Below are positions 49,045 to 57,359 of a stretch of DNA of 64,000 nt, piece by piece; within the stretch, counting starts at the first letter, position 1, and each line of letters opens with the position of its first letter. Below the pieces are notes generated by a model. That model had not been told where the DNA came from, made no database searches, and worked only from the letters and a program-made list of their open reading frames with translations. This stretch comes from Bacillota bacterium. Its GTDB lineage: Bacteria; Bacillota; Clostridia; Oscillospirales; Oscillospiraceae. Location of the stretch: contig JAQYLT010000038.1 of NCBI GenBank assembly GCA_028719885.1, forward strand, positions 1 through 64,000. Reading direction: 5' to 3'. A program made the position numbers and the translations under genes.

Positions 49045-50553
49045 ATGGAAAAAACCTATGTGGCCATTGATTTAAAATCCTTCTATGCCTCGGTGGAGTG
49101 CGTGGAGCGGGGCCTGGACCCCTTGAAAACCAATTTGGTGGTGGCGGACGAGAGCCGGACGGAGAAGACCATCTGCCTGGCGGTGTCCCCCTCCCTGAAG
49201 GCCTACGGCATCCCCGGCCGGGCCAGGCTCTTCGAGGTGGTGCAGAAGGTGGCGGAGGTGAATGCCTTTCGGAAGATGAGGGCCCCGGGGCACAAGCTCA
49301 CCGAAAAAAGCGCCGATGCCAATCTGCTGGAAGCCCACCGGGACTGGGCGGTGGACTACATCGTGGCCCCGCCCCAGATGGCCCGGTATGTGGAGGTCAG
49401 CTCCAAAATCTATGAGCTGTATCTGCGCTATGTGGCCCCGGAGGACATCCACGTCTACTCCATCGACGAGGTGTTCATCGATGCCACGCCCTATTTAAAA
49501 ACCTACGGCGTGGACGGCCGGGGCTTTGCCGAGCTGCTCATCCGTCAGGTGCTTACTGCTACGGGCATCACCGCCACCGCCGGAGTGGGCACCAACCTGT
49601 ACCTTTGCAAGGTGGCAATGGATATTGTGGCCAAGCATATGGAGCCGGATGAGCGGGGGGCGCGGATCGGGTCACTGAATGAGCTTTCCTACCGTCAGCT
49701 CCTGTGGGACCACCGCCCGCTGACGGATTTCTGGCGGGTGGGCCGGGGCTATTCCAAACGGCTGGAAAAGCGGGGGCTTTACACCATGGGGGATATCGCC
49801 CGTTGCTCCCTGGGCGGTCCGGGGGATTTTTACAATGAGGACCTGCTCTATTCCATTTTCGGCGTGAATGCGGAGCTGCTCATCGACCACGCCTGGGGCT
49901 ATGAGCCCTGCACCATCGCCAACATCAAGGCCTACAAGCCGGAGACCAATTCCATCTGCTCCGGCCAGGTGCTCACCTGTCCCTATCCCTATGAAAGGGC
50001 CAGGCTGGTGGCCCGGGAGATGGCGGAGCAGCTGGCTATGGATTTGGTGGATAAGGGACTGGTGACCCGGCAGCTCACCCTCACCGTGGGCTATGATATC
50101 GAAAATCTCACCCGGCCGGAGATCAGCAGCGTCTACACCGGCCCGGTGGTGACGGACCACTATGGCCGCCGGATTCCCAAGCATTCCCATGGCACGGCGA
50201 ACCTGGACCGGCCCATGTCCTCCAGCCGCCGGATCATGGAGGCGGTGATGGAGCTCTTTGACCGGATCGCCAACCCCATGCTGCTGGTGCGGCGGCTGAG
50301 CCTTTCCGCCAATTTTTTGGAGCGGGAGGATGCTGCTTTGCCGGGGTCGGAGTTTCAGCAGCTGGATTTGTTTATGGATCTGCAGGCCCAGCAGCGGGAG
50401 GACGAGGCCCTGGAACGGGAAAAGCGCCGCCAAAGGGCCATGCTGGGCATCAAACGGAAATATGGAAAGAACGCCATTTTCCGCGGCATGGATTTGGAGG
50501 AGGGGGCCACCACCATGGCCCGCAACGGCCAGATCGGCGGCCACAAGGCATGA
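49045..50553 (+). CDS. Y-family DNA polymerase (UmuC/UvrX-like)
   Basis: The protein has 502 residues from ATG 49045. The catalytic palm has AIDLKSFYASVECVERGLDP with the metal-binding Asp and the steric-gate aromatic residue, VYSIDEVFIDATPY with the catalytic Asp-Glu pair, and TATAGVGTNLYLCKVAMDI. The C-terminal half is the little finger. Together with the YolD-like gene 12 bp downstream and the LexA box it matches the SOS-inducible translesion module of Firmicutes (YqjW/UvrX with YolD). Confidence 0.95.
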   Translation: MEKTYVAIDLKSFYASVECVERGLDPLKTNLVVADESRTEKTICLAVSPSLKAYGIPGRARLFEVVQKVAEVNAFRKMRAPGHKLTEKSADANLLEAHRDWAVDYIVAPPQMARYVEVSSKIYELYLRYVAPEDIHVYSIDEVFIDATPYLKTYGVDGRGFAELLIRQVLTATGITATAGVGTNLYLCKVAMDIVAKHMEPDERGARIGSLNELSYRQLLWDHRPLTDFWRVGRGYSKRLEKRGLYTMGDIARCSLGGPGDFYNEDLLYSIFGVNAELLIDHAWGYEPCTIANIKAYKPETNSICSGQVLTCPYPYERARLVAREMAEQLAMDLVDKGLVTRQLTLTVGYDIENLTRPEISSVYTGPVVTDHYGRRIPKHSHGTANLDRPMSSSRRIMEAVMELFDRIANPMLLVRRLSLSANFLEREDAALPGSEFQQLDLFMDLQAQQREDEALEREKRRQRAMLGIKRKYGKNAIFRGMDLEEGATTMARNGQIGGHKA

Positions 50554-50565
50554 AAGGAGATTACT

Positions 50566-50988
50566 ATGGCCTGCCATGACTATGACGATATCCTCCACCT
50601 GTCCCGGCCGGTTTCTGGACGCCATGCCCGGATGTCCATGGTGGACCGGGGGGCCCAGTTTTCTCCCTTTGCGGCGCTGGTGGGCTACGAACAGGTGCTG
50701 CAGGAGAGCGCCCGGCTGACCCAGGAAGAGACGTTCCTGGACGAAAGCAGCAAAGAGCTGCTGGACCGGAAGCTGCGATTTCTTGCCGACCATTTGGGCC
50801 AGGTGGGGCAGGTCCGCTTCCTGTGCTATCGGCCGGATGAACGAAAGTCCGGGGGCAGCTTTCTGCGACTGGAGGGAAGCGTGAAGAAAATAGACCTGTA
50901 CCGCCGCCGGGTGGTATTGGCGGACGGACAGGAATTTGCCATCGAGGACATTCGCTCCATCGATGGAGTGGAGTGTGAAAATCAATGA
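50566..50988 (+). CDS. YolD-like protein
   Basis: The 140-residue protein has the YolD-type N-terminus (RHARMSMVDRGAQFSPFAAL) and C-terminal strand pattern (VKKIDLYRRRVVLADGQEFAIEDIRSI). YolD-like proteins are small companions of UvrX-type polymerases, possibly the functional counterpart of UmuD. It begins after AAAGGAG and overlaps the next gene by 4 bp (ATGA). Confidence 0.9.
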   Translation: MACHDYDDILHLSRPVSGRHARMSMVDRGAQFSPFAALVGYEQVLQESARLTQEETFLDESSKELLDRKLRFLADHLGQVGQVRFLCYRPDERKSGGSFLRLEGSVKKIDLYRRRVVLADGQEFAIEDIRSIDGVECENQ

Positions 50989-51551
50989 GTCAGTGGAATC
51001 TCACCGTTGTCCGAAGCAGCCGGAGGACCCTGAGTCTGCAAATCAGGCCCGACGGCAGCCTGCTGGTGCGGGCACCTCTGAGAATGCCGGAGCGGGAAAT
51101 CAGGGAATTTCTCCGGGAAAAATCGGACTGGATTGAAAAGAACCTTGCCAAGGTGGAAAAAGCGAACCGGGTGGGGGAGGAAGCGCCCCTTTCTGCGGAG
51201 GACATTCACGACCTGGCGGACCGGGCCCTCCGGGAGATACCGCCCCGGGTCAGGGAGTTTGCCCGGCGGATGGGGGTCAGCTACGGACGCATTACCATCC
51301 GGAATCAGCGGAGTCGATGGGGCAGCTGCTCCAGCGAAGGCAATCTGAATTTCAACTGCCTGCTGATGCTCTCGCCTCCGGAGGTGCTGGACTATGTGAT
51401 CGTCCACGAGCTTGCCCATCGGAAACAGATGAACCACTCCGCCGCCTTTTGGGAAGAGGTGGCGGCGGTGCTGCCGGACTACCGGAAGCAGGTAAAATGG
51501 CTGAAAGAACAGGGCCCTCAGCTCCTGGCCCGGATGCGAAGCGGAGCATAG
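50985..51551 (+). CDS. YgjP-like zinc metallopeptidase (DUF45)
   Basis: The 188-residue protein has the YgjP/WLM-like signature RWGSCSS (111-117) and the zinc motif HELAH (141-145), with a further His151 in MNHS. These are the conserved features of the DUF45 metal-dependent hydrolase group. Related WLM/SprT proteins act on DNA-protein crosslinks, so co-transcription with a translesion polymerase is suggestive but unproved. It overlaps the YolD-like stop by 4 bp. Confidence 0.9.
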   Translation: MSQWNLTVVRSSRRTLSLQIRPDGSLLVRAPLRMPEREIREFLREKSDWIEKNLAKVEKANRVGEEAPLSAEDIHDLADRALREIPPRVREFARRMGVSYGRITIRNQRSRWGSCSSEGNLNFNCLLMLSPPEVLDYVIVHELAHRKQMNHSAAFWEEVAAVLPDYRKQVKWLKEQGPQLLARMRSGA

Positions 51552-51553
51552 GA

Positions 51554-51749
51554 AAATTGGAATTTGTCAGTATGTGTTCGTAGGGAACGGATTTATCCGT
51601 TCCGAAAGGTGGGTAAACATCCGCGGTTTGTTGGATGGTAACGGGTCCCCTTTTTCAACATTTTCCATCCAACGTGCACCCCATCAAAACGTTACCGGGC
51701 GGAACGGATAAATCCGTTCCCTACGAATTAACTCTGCAAATTCCAATTT
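51554..51749. repeat. Interspersed hairpin repeat, copy G (best-preserved, 196 bp)
   Basis: Perfect 13-bp terminal inverted repeats, AAATTGGAATTTG (51554-51566) and CAAATTCCAATTT (51737-51749), bound the copy. It has mirrored hairpins GTAG-GGAACGGATTTATCC... (51584-51603) and ...GGATAAATCCGTTCC-CTAC (51701-51720). The centre holds GTTGGATGGTAACGGG and CCATCCAACG, which are partly complementary, so the whole copy could fold into a long stem. The rest of 51750-51876 is AT-rich with no gene. Confidence 0.92.
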
Positions 51750-51876
51750 GCCAATCAGCCGGAGGTGTGCTGTGTTTCATGTAAAACCATCTGTTCATCC
51801 ACGGGGAACAACTGGCCTTTGCGCCGGAAAAGGCAATGTTTTTAGCACAATAGCAAAAGTTTTCCTCATATTTTTG

Positions 51877-51904
51877 TTGACAATTTCAGAAAAATGCGTA
51901 TAAT
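51877..51904 (+). promoter_or_regulatory. str-operon promoter (L7Ae-rpsL-rpsG-fusA)
   Basis: A perfect TTGACA (51877-51882) and a perfect TATAAT (51899-51904) are 16 bp apart. The transcription start would be near 51911, just before the first ATG at 51914. Confidence 0.88.
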
Positions 51905-51913
51905 ACAACCTGT

Positions 51914-52195
51914 ATGGTTACGAAAAATGATTGTATGATCCCCAACTGCGGCGAAATCCCCGATTTCGGTTCCAAACGAATCGTGGTGGGGGCCAAGCAG
52001 CTGAAAAAGGCCGTCCTCAGCGGCGCAGCCCGCCAGGTTTTTCTGGCGTCGGATGCGGACCCCGGGGTGACGGAGCCCTTGGAGGCGCTGTGCCGGCAGC
52101 AGGGAATCCCATATTCCTATGTCCGCTCCATGGCGGATTTGGGACGTGCCTGCCGCATCGAGGTGGGCGCAGCAGCGGCAGCCATTGCCGAATAA
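51914..52195 (+). CDS. L7Ae-family ribosomal-type RNA-binding protein (YbxF-like)
   Basis: The 93-residue protein has the L7Ae/YbxF core: GSKRIVVGAKQLKKAVLSGA, VFLASDADP and ACRIEVGAAAAAI. Such proteins bind K-turn RNA and are commonly encoded ahead of rpsL in Firmicutes. ATG 51914 lies about 3 nt after the predicted transcription start and has no ribosome site; the next ATG (51935) also lacks one. The message may be leaderless, or the promoter reading may be off by a few bases. Confidence 0.85.
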   Translation: MVTKNDCMIPNCGEIPDFGSKRIVVGAKQLKKAVLSGAARQVFLASDADPGVTEPLEALCRQQGIPYSYVRSMADLGRACRIEVGAAAAAIAE

Positions 52196-52200
52196 GCCGA

Positions 52201-52223
52201 TTCTACCGGATTTATCCGTAGAA
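52201..52223 (+). other. Imperfect hairpin before rpsL
   Basis: TTCTACCGGATTTATCCGTAGAA forms two short stems (TTCTAC with GTAGAA, offset by one base, and CGGAT with ATCCG). It lies 5 bases after the L7Ae-like stop and could affect rpsL message stability. It is weak as a terminator because no T-run follows. Confidence 0.4.
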
Positions 52224-52270
52224 TATATACCCGCCGTCAACAGGCGAGAACAAAAGAAAGGAGAAAATAG

Positions 52271-52696
52271 ATGCCTACTTTTAATCAGCTGGTGAAAAAC
52301 GGTCGTCAGCAGGCTACCTACAAGTCCACCGCTCCCGCTCTGCAGAGAGGTCTGAACACCCTGGAGAACAAGGCTACCAACCTGCCCTCCCCCCAGAAGC
52401 GCGGCGTGTGCACTGCTGTGCGTACCATCACCCCCAAGAAGCCCAACTCCGCACTGCGTAAAATCGCTCGTGTGCGTCTGACCAACGGCATGGAAGTTTC
52501 CGCTTACATCCCCGGTGTCGGCCACAACCTGCAGGAGCACTCCGTGGTTCTGATTCGCGGCGGCCGTGTCAAGGACCTGCCCGGCGTTCGTTACCACATC
52601 ATCCGCGGCACTCTGGATACCCAGGGCGTGCAGAACCGGATGCAGGCCCGCTCCAAGTACGGCGCAAAGCGGCCCAAGGCTGGCAAGAAGAAGTAA
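52271..52696 (+). CDS. rpsL: 30S ribosomal protein S12
   Basis: The 141-residue protein shows [29 protein letters not shown] with the Lys that is changed in streptomycin-resistant mutants intact, and [21 protein letters not shown]12 sits at the decoding centre. It starts at ATG 52271 after AAAGGAG. The C-terminal KRPKAGKKK tail is normal for Clostridia. Confidence 0.98.
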   Translation: MPTFNQLVKNGRQQATYKSTAPALQRGLNTLENKATNLPSPQKRGVCTAVRTITPKKPNSALRKIARVRLTNGMEVSAYIPGVGHNLQEHSVVLIRGGRVKDLPGVRYHIIRGTLDTQGVQNRMQARSKYGAKRPKAGKKK

Positions 52697-52856
52697 TTTC
52701 TTCCGCTTTCCCAAACTAGACTTTATTCCACGCCCTTTCGCAAGGCAAGGCCTTGCCAGCGTTTTAATATAGAGTATTAAACCTCTGGCCAGGCACAACG
52801 AAAGACTCACTTTCGAGTACCGATGAAATCATTATTTTATGAAGGAGGGAAGCAAA
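52697..52856 (+). promoter_or_regulatory. Structured rpsL-rpsG spacer, possible S7 control leader
   Basis: The spacer has three perfect inverted repeats: GGCAAGGCCTTGCC (52744-52757), TTTAATA/TATTAAA (52763-52781) and CGAAAG/CTTTCG (52799-52815), then GAAGGAGGG before the rpsG start. No T-run follows any stem, so they are not ordinary terminators. In E. coli S7 represses its own translation at the matching spacer; equivalent control here is only a possibility. Confidence 0.5.
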
Positions 52857-53327
52857 GTGCCCAGAAGAGGTAATGTTCCCAAGAGAGAGGTTCTGCCCGA
52901 TCCTCAGTACAATTCCGTTCTGGTTACCAAGCTCGTTAACAGCATCATGCTGGACGGCAAGAAGGGTGTTGCCCAGAAAGTCGTTTATGGTGCTTTTGAA
53001 ATTGTCGAGAACAAGACCGGCAAGAACGGCCTGGAAGTCTTCCAGCAGGCCATGGAAAATATCATGCCCGCTGTGGAGCTGAAAGCCCGCCGGGTGGGCG
53101 GCGCTACCTATCAGGTGCCCATCGAGGTTCGCCCCGACCGCCGTCAGACCCTGGGTCTGCGCTGGATTACGCTGTACAGCCGTAACCGCAGCGAGAACAC
53201 CATGAAAGAGCGGCTGGCCGCTGAGATCATGGACGCCGCCAACAACACCGGCTCTTCCGTGAAGAAGCGCGAAGATGTGCACAAGATGGCCGAAGCCAAC
53301 AAGGCTTTCGCCCATTTCCGCTGGTAA
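52857..53327 (+). CDS. rpsG: 30S ribosomal protein S7
   Basis: The 156-residue protein starts at GTG 52857, 8 bases after GAAGGAGGG. An ATG at 52839 lies before that site and is not used. It has [56 protein letters not shown] and the C-terminal AHFRW. S7 nucleates assembly of the 30S head. Confidence 0.98.
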   Translation: MPRRGNVPKREVLPDPQYNSVLVTKLVNSIMLDGKKGVAQKVVYGAFEIVENKTGKNGLEVFQQAMENIMPAVELKARRVGGATYQVPIEVRPDRRQTLGLRWITLYSRNRSENTMKERLAAEIMDAANNTGSSVKKREDVHKMAEANKAFAHFRW

Positions 53328-53345
53328 TCAAGGAGAAATTCAAAC

Positions 53346-55424
53346 ATGCCTAGACAGTATTCTCTGGAAAACACCAGAAACTTCGGCATCATGGCTCACA
53401 TCGATGCCGGTAAGACCACCACCACCGAGCGTATCCTGTTCTACACCGGTCGTAACTACAAGATCGGCGAGACCCACGATGGCTCTGCCACGATGGACTG
53501 GATGGCTCAGGAGCAGGAGCGTGGTATTACCATCACCTCCGCAGCCACCACCTGTTTCTGGAAGGGCTGCCGGCTGAATATCATCGACACTCCGGGCCAC
53601 GTTGACTTCACCGTTGAGGTCGAACGTTCCCTGCGTGTTCTGGACGGTGCTGTTACCGTTCTGTGCGCCAAGGGCGGTGTCGAGCCCCAGACCGAGACCG
53701 TTTGGCGTCAGGCCGACGAGTACAAGGTTCCCCGCATGATCTATGTCAACAAGATGGACATCATGGGCGCCGACTTCTACCGCGTTCTCGAGATGATCGA
53801 CGAGCGGCTGAAGTGCAATGCCGTGCCCATCCAGCTGCCCATCGGTTCCGAGGCTTTCTTCCGGGGCAACGTTGACCTGCTGACCATGAAGGCAAACGTC
53901 TTCTATGATGAGCTGGGCAAGGATGTCCGTGTGGAGGATATCCCCGAGGACATGGTTGACATCTGCGAAGAGTACCACGAGAAGCTGATGGACGCCGTCA
54001 CTGCTCTGGATGATGACCTGGCCATGAAGTATCTGGAAGGCGAGGAGATCTCCGTTGAAGAGATCAAGGCCGTCATCCGCCGCGCCACCATCGCCAACGA
54101 GATGGTGCCCGTTGTCTGCGGTACTTCTTACAAGAACAAGGGTGTTCAGGAAGTTCTGGATGCCGTTGTGGACTATATGCCCAGCCCCCTGGATAAGAAG
54201 GGCATCAAGGGTGTGAACCCCGAGACCGAGGAAGAGGATTTCCGTCCCGCTTCCGACGAGGCTCCTTTCTCCGCCCTGGCTTTCAAGATTGCCACCGACC
54301 CATATGTTGGTAAGCTGTGCTACTTCCGTGTGTACTCCGGTACCCTGGAAAAGGGCACCACCGTGCTGAACTGCACCAAGGGCACCAACGAGCGTCTGGG
54401 CCGTATCCTGCAGATGCACGCCAACCACCGGGAGGACATCGACATGGTGTACGCCGGTGACATCGCCGCCGCCGTGGGCGTGAAGAACACCACCACCGGC
54501 GATACTTTCTGCGACCCCGATCATCCCATCATTCTGGAGTCCATGGTCTTCCCCGAGCCCGTTATCCGCGTGGCTATCGAGCCCAAGACCAAGGCTGGTC
54601 AGGAGAAGATGGGCATTGCGCTGGCCAAGCTGGCAGAAGAGGACCCCACCTTTAAGACCTACACCGACGAAGAGACCGGCCAGACCATCATCGCCGGCAT
54701 GGGCGAGCTCCACCTGGAAATCATCGTGGACCGTCTGCTCCGGGAATTCAAGGTGGAAGCCAACGTGGGCGCACCCCAGGTTGCTTACAAGGAGACCATC
54801 CGCAAGACCGTTGAGCAGGAAACCAAGTATGCCCGTCAGTCCGGCGGTAAGGGCCAGTACGGTCACGTTAAGATCCGTGTGGAGCCCAACGAGCCCGGCA
54901 AGGGTTACGAGTTCATCAACGCCATTGTGGGCGGCGCCATTCCCAAGGAGTATATCCCTGCGGTTGACGCCGGTATCCAGGGCGCCATGTCCGCCGGCGT
55001 GCTGGCTGGTTTCCCCGTTGTGGACGTGAAGGTTACTCTGTTCGACGGCTCCTACCACGAGGTCGACTCCTCCGAAATGGCCTTTAAGATTGCCGGTTCC
55101 ATGGCATTCAAGGAAGCCTGCCGGAAGGCCAATCCCGCCATCCTGGAGCCCATCATGAAGGTGGCCATTGTGGTGCCTGACGATTATATGGGCGTTGTCA
55201 TCGGCGACGTTACCGCCCGTCGGGGCAATATCCTGGGCCAGATCACCCGTACCGGCTCCGTCCAGGTGGATGCCAACGTGCCTCTGGCTGAGATGTTCGG
55301 CTACGCCACTGACCTGCGTTCCAAGACTCAGGGCCGCGGCCAGTACTCCATGGAGCCCAGCCATTACACTGAGCTGCCCAAGTCCAAGAGCGAAGAGATC
55401 ATCAAGAGCCGCATGAAAGGGTAA
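53346..55424 (+). CDS. fusA: Elongation factor G
   Basis: The 692-residue GTPase has the P-loop [14 protein letters not shown], switch [18 protein letters not shown] at the guanine site, and domain IV with [15 protein letters not shown] and ending [19 protein letters not shown] moves tRNA and mRNA through the ribosome. It begins after AAGGAG, 18 bp from rpsG. The 150-bp gap to tuf carries a separate tuf promoter. Confidence 0.98.
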   Translation: MPRQYSLENTRNFGIMAHIDAGKTTTTERILFYTGRNYKIGETHDGSATMDWMAQEQERGITITSAATTCFWKGCRLNIIDTPGHVDFTVEVERSLRVLDGAVTVLCAKGGVEPQTETVWRQADEYKVPRMIYVNKMDIMGADFYRVLEMIDERLKCNAVPIQLPIGSEAFFRGNVDLLTMKANVFYDELGKDVRVEDIPEDMVDICEEYHEKLMDAVTALDDDLAMKYLEGEEISVEEIKAVIRRATIANEMVPVVCGTSYKNKGVQEVLDAVVDYMPSPLDKKGIKGVNPETEEEDFRPASDEAPFSALAFKIATDPYVGKLCYFRVYSGTLEKGTTVLNCTKGTNERLGRILQMHANHREDIDMVYAGDIAAAVGVKNTTTGDTFCDPDHPIILESMVFPEPVIRVAIEPKTKAGQEKMGIALAKLAEEDPTFKTYTDEETGQTIIAGMGELHLEIIVDRLLREFKVEANVGAPQVAYKETIRKTVEQETKYARQSGGKGQYGHVKIRVEPNEPGKGYEFINAIVGGAIPKEYIPAVDAGIQGAMSAGVLAGFPVVDVKVTLFDGSYHEVDSSEMAFKIAGSMAFKEACRKANPAILEPIMKVAIVVPDDYMGVVIGDVTARRGNILGQITRTGSVQVDANVPLAEMFGYATDLRSKTQGRGQYSMEPSHYTELPKSKSEEIIKSRMKG

Positions 55425-55470
55425 TTTTCCCTGAAAATGGCCCGAATCTGAGAAAATAAAAAAATTTCTC

Positions 55471-55499
55471 TTGTGTTTCTCCGCACGTTGTGGTATTCT
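55471..55499 (+). promoter_or_regulatory. Candidate tuf promoter
   Basis: TTGTGT (55471-55476) and TATTCT (55494-55499) are 17 bp apart, inside the fusA-tuf gap. It would let tuf be made in excess of fusA. A weak GAGAAA/TTTCTC hairpin (55450-55470) lies just upstream without a T-run. Confidence 0.55.
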
Positions 55500-55576
55500 G
55501 TACTTGATGTGCGGGAAACACCCCACCATAAAACTGTATTCAATTTATTTATCTACTAACAGGAGGAATATTTCAA

Positions 55577-56776
55577 ATGGCAAAGCAGAAGTTTGAAAGA
55601 AATAAGCCCCATGTTAACATCGGCACCATCGGCCATGTTGACCACGGCAAGACCACTCTGACCGCCGCTATCACCAAGTACCTGGCTCTGAAGGGCTACG
55701 CCGAGTTCGAGGACTACGCTTCCATCGATAAGGCTCCCGAAGAGAAGGCTCGTGGTATCACGATCAACACCGCTCACGTTGAGTACCAGACCGATGCCCG
55801 TCACTATGCTCACGTTGACTGCCCGGGCCACGCCGACTATATCAAGAACATGATCACCGGTGCTGCTCAGATGGACGGCGCTATCCTGGTTATCGCTGCT
55901 ACCGACGGCCCCATGGCTCAGACCAAGGAGCACCTGCTGCTGGCCCGTCAGGTGGGCGTGCCCGCCATCGTTGTCTTCCTGAACAAGTGCGATCAGGTTG
56001 ACGATGCCGAGCTGCTGGAGCTGGTTGAGATGGAAGTCCGCGAGACCCTGGCCTCCTACGAGTTCGACGAGGAAGCCCCCGTCATCAAGGGTTCCGCTCT
56101 GAACGCTCTGATCTCCGACTCCAAGGATGTCAACGCTCCCGAGTATGCCTGCATCAAGGAGCTGATGGACGCTGTCGACGAGTATATCCCCACTCCCGAC
56201 CGTAAGGCTGACCAGCCCTTCCTGATGCCCGTTGAGGACGTCTTCACCATCTCCGGCCGTGGTACCGTTGCTACCGGCCGTGTGGAGCGTGGCATGATCA
56301 AGAAGAACGAGCCCGTGGAGATCGTTGGTCTGCGCGAGGACAAGCTGTCCACCGTCGTCACCGACATCGAAATGTTCCACAAGCTGCTGGACTACGCTGA
56401 AGCCGGCGACAACATCGGCGCTCTGCTGCGTGGTATCGACAAGAAGAACATCGAGAGAGGCCAGGTTCTGTCCAAGCCCAACTCCATCCATCCTCTGACC
56501 AAGTTTGCCGGCCAGGTTTACGTCCTGTCCAAGGAAGAGGGCGGCCGTCATACTCCTTTCTTCAACAACTATCGTCCCCAGTTCTACTTCCGTACCACCG
56601 ACGTGACCGGCATCATCACCCTGCCCGAGGGCACTGAGATGTGCATGCCCGGCGATAACGTCGTCATGAAGGTCGAGCTGATCACCCCCATCGCTATCGA
56701 GAAGGGCCTGCGTTTCGCTATCCGTGAAGGCGGCCGTACCGTCGGTTCCGGCGTTGTCACCGAGATCTACGAGTAA
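55577..56776 (+). CDS. tuf: Elongation factor Tu
   Basis: The 399-residue GTPase has P-loop [37 protein letters not shown] at the guanine site and the C-terminal [18 protein letters not shown]-Tu carries aminoacyl-tRNA to the ribosome. The start follows AGGAGG. It is the last gene of the str block; rpsJ does not follow. Confidence 0.98.
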   Translation: MAKQKFERNKPHVNIGTIGHVDHGKTTLTAAITKYLALKGYAEFEDYASIDKAPEEKARGITINTAHVEYQTDARHYAHVDCPGHADYIKNMITGAAQMDGAILVIAATDGPMAQTKEHLLLARQVGVPAIVVFLNKCDQVDDAELLELVEMEVRETLASYEFDEEAPVIKGSALNALISDSKDVNAPEYACIKELMDAVDEYIPTPDRKADQPFLMPVEDVFTISGRGTVATGRVERGMIKKNEPVEIVGLREDKLSTVVTDIEMFHKLLDYAEAGDNIGALLRGIDKKNIERGQVLSKPNSIHPLTKFAGQVYVLSKEEGGRHTPFFNNYRPQFYFRTTDVTGIITLPEGTEMCMPGDNVVMKVELITPIAIEKGLRFAIREGGRTVGSGVVTEIYE

Positions 56777-56790
56777 TCAATAGCCTTTCA

Positions 56791-56820
56791 TCCCCCACTC
56801 TTCGGAGTGGGGGATTTTTT
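56791..56820 (+). terminator. Intrinsic terminator of tuf
   Basis: TCCCCCACTC (56791-56800) pairs perfectly with GAGTGGGGGA (56805-56814) around a TTCG tetraloop, followed by six T residues. Confidence 0.95.
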
Positions 56821-56848
56821 AGGTAGAAAGAATATTGGTTATTATTTC

Positions 56849-56877
56849 TTGACAATCTTGTCTGGCAGCATTATAAT
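56849..56877 (+). promoter_or_regulatory. Perfect-consensus promoter of an isolated short unit
   Basis: TTGACA (56849-56854) and TATAAT (56872-56877) are 17 bp apart. Nothing larger than 26 codons lies between it and the terminator at 57011-57034. Confidence 0.85.
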
Positions 56878-56909
56878 ACCACCATCTTTACACAAAAGGA
56901 GTGTTTTTT

Positions 56910-56990
56910 ATGCTGAAGCATTGGTTTTCCAATCCATCCAATTGTATGTTCAGCAACCGAAGACGCTCTTTTTCTGCTGTTTCCCGGTGA
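56910..56990 (+). CDS. Tiny ORF (26 aa) in a short transcript
   Basis: ATG 56910 follows AAAAGGAGTG at good spacing and opens a 26-codon frame (MLKHWFSNPSNCMFSNRRRS then FSAVSR) ending in TGA at 56988-56990. The transcript from about 56884 to 57034 is bounded by a perfect promoter and an intrinsic terminator. It may be a leader peptide with an attenuator, a small regulatory RNA, or a real small protein. A hairpin ATTGG-TTTT-CCAAT (56920-56933) overlaps the frame. I recognise no family. Confidence 0.4.
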   Translation: MLKHWFSNPSNCMFSNRRRSFSAVSR

Positions 56991-57010
56991 TGGGAGAATG
57001 GCATAATCAG

Positions 57011-57034
57011 CGCAGGCTTCGGCCTGCGTTTTTT
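57011..57034 (+). terminator. Intrinsic terminator of the short unit
   Basis: CGCAGGC (57011-57017), loop TTCG, GCCTGCG (57022-57028) and six T residues (57029-57034). Confidence 0.9.
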
Positions 57035-57071
57035 GTTTCGGGGACAAAATTGTATTCAGGTATCATATTTT

Positions 57072-57319
57072 CAAATTGGAATTTGTCGAGGTAATTCGTA
57101 GGGAACGGATTTATCCGTTCCGAAAGGTTCGATGATTACCGCAGTTCGATGAATGGTACGGTGTTACGTCTTCTGAGCGCAAGCCCCCCCTTTACACAAG
57201 GGGGGGCTTGGCTGGTGCGAGTCGTTTCATGGTACCATTCAGCGTACCGCCCCCCAATTTTTACTGGGCGGAATGCATAAATGCATTCCCTATGAAACTC
57301 ATCTAAAAATTCCGATTTG
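57072..57319. repeat. Interspersed hairpin repeat, copy H
   Basis: The copy runs from CAAATTGGAATTTG (57072-57085) to AAATTCCGATTTG (about 57307-57319). Cores are GGAACGGATTTATCCGTTCC (57102-57121) and GGAATGCATAAATGCATTCC (57270-57289). The middle has a 12-bp C/G-run hairpin AAGCCCCCCCTT/AAGGGGGGGCTT (57181-57209), and 57130-57180 is the reverse complement of a stretch of copy E. Confidence 0.87.
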
Positions 57320-57359
57320 TAAATGCGGCACCTTATTTTGAGGATAGGAGGATTCTTCC

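Noticed and set aside
52401-52600. Streptomycin resistance changes in rpsL
   Set aside because: The TPKKPNS and GGRVKDLPG segments are in the sensitive form.
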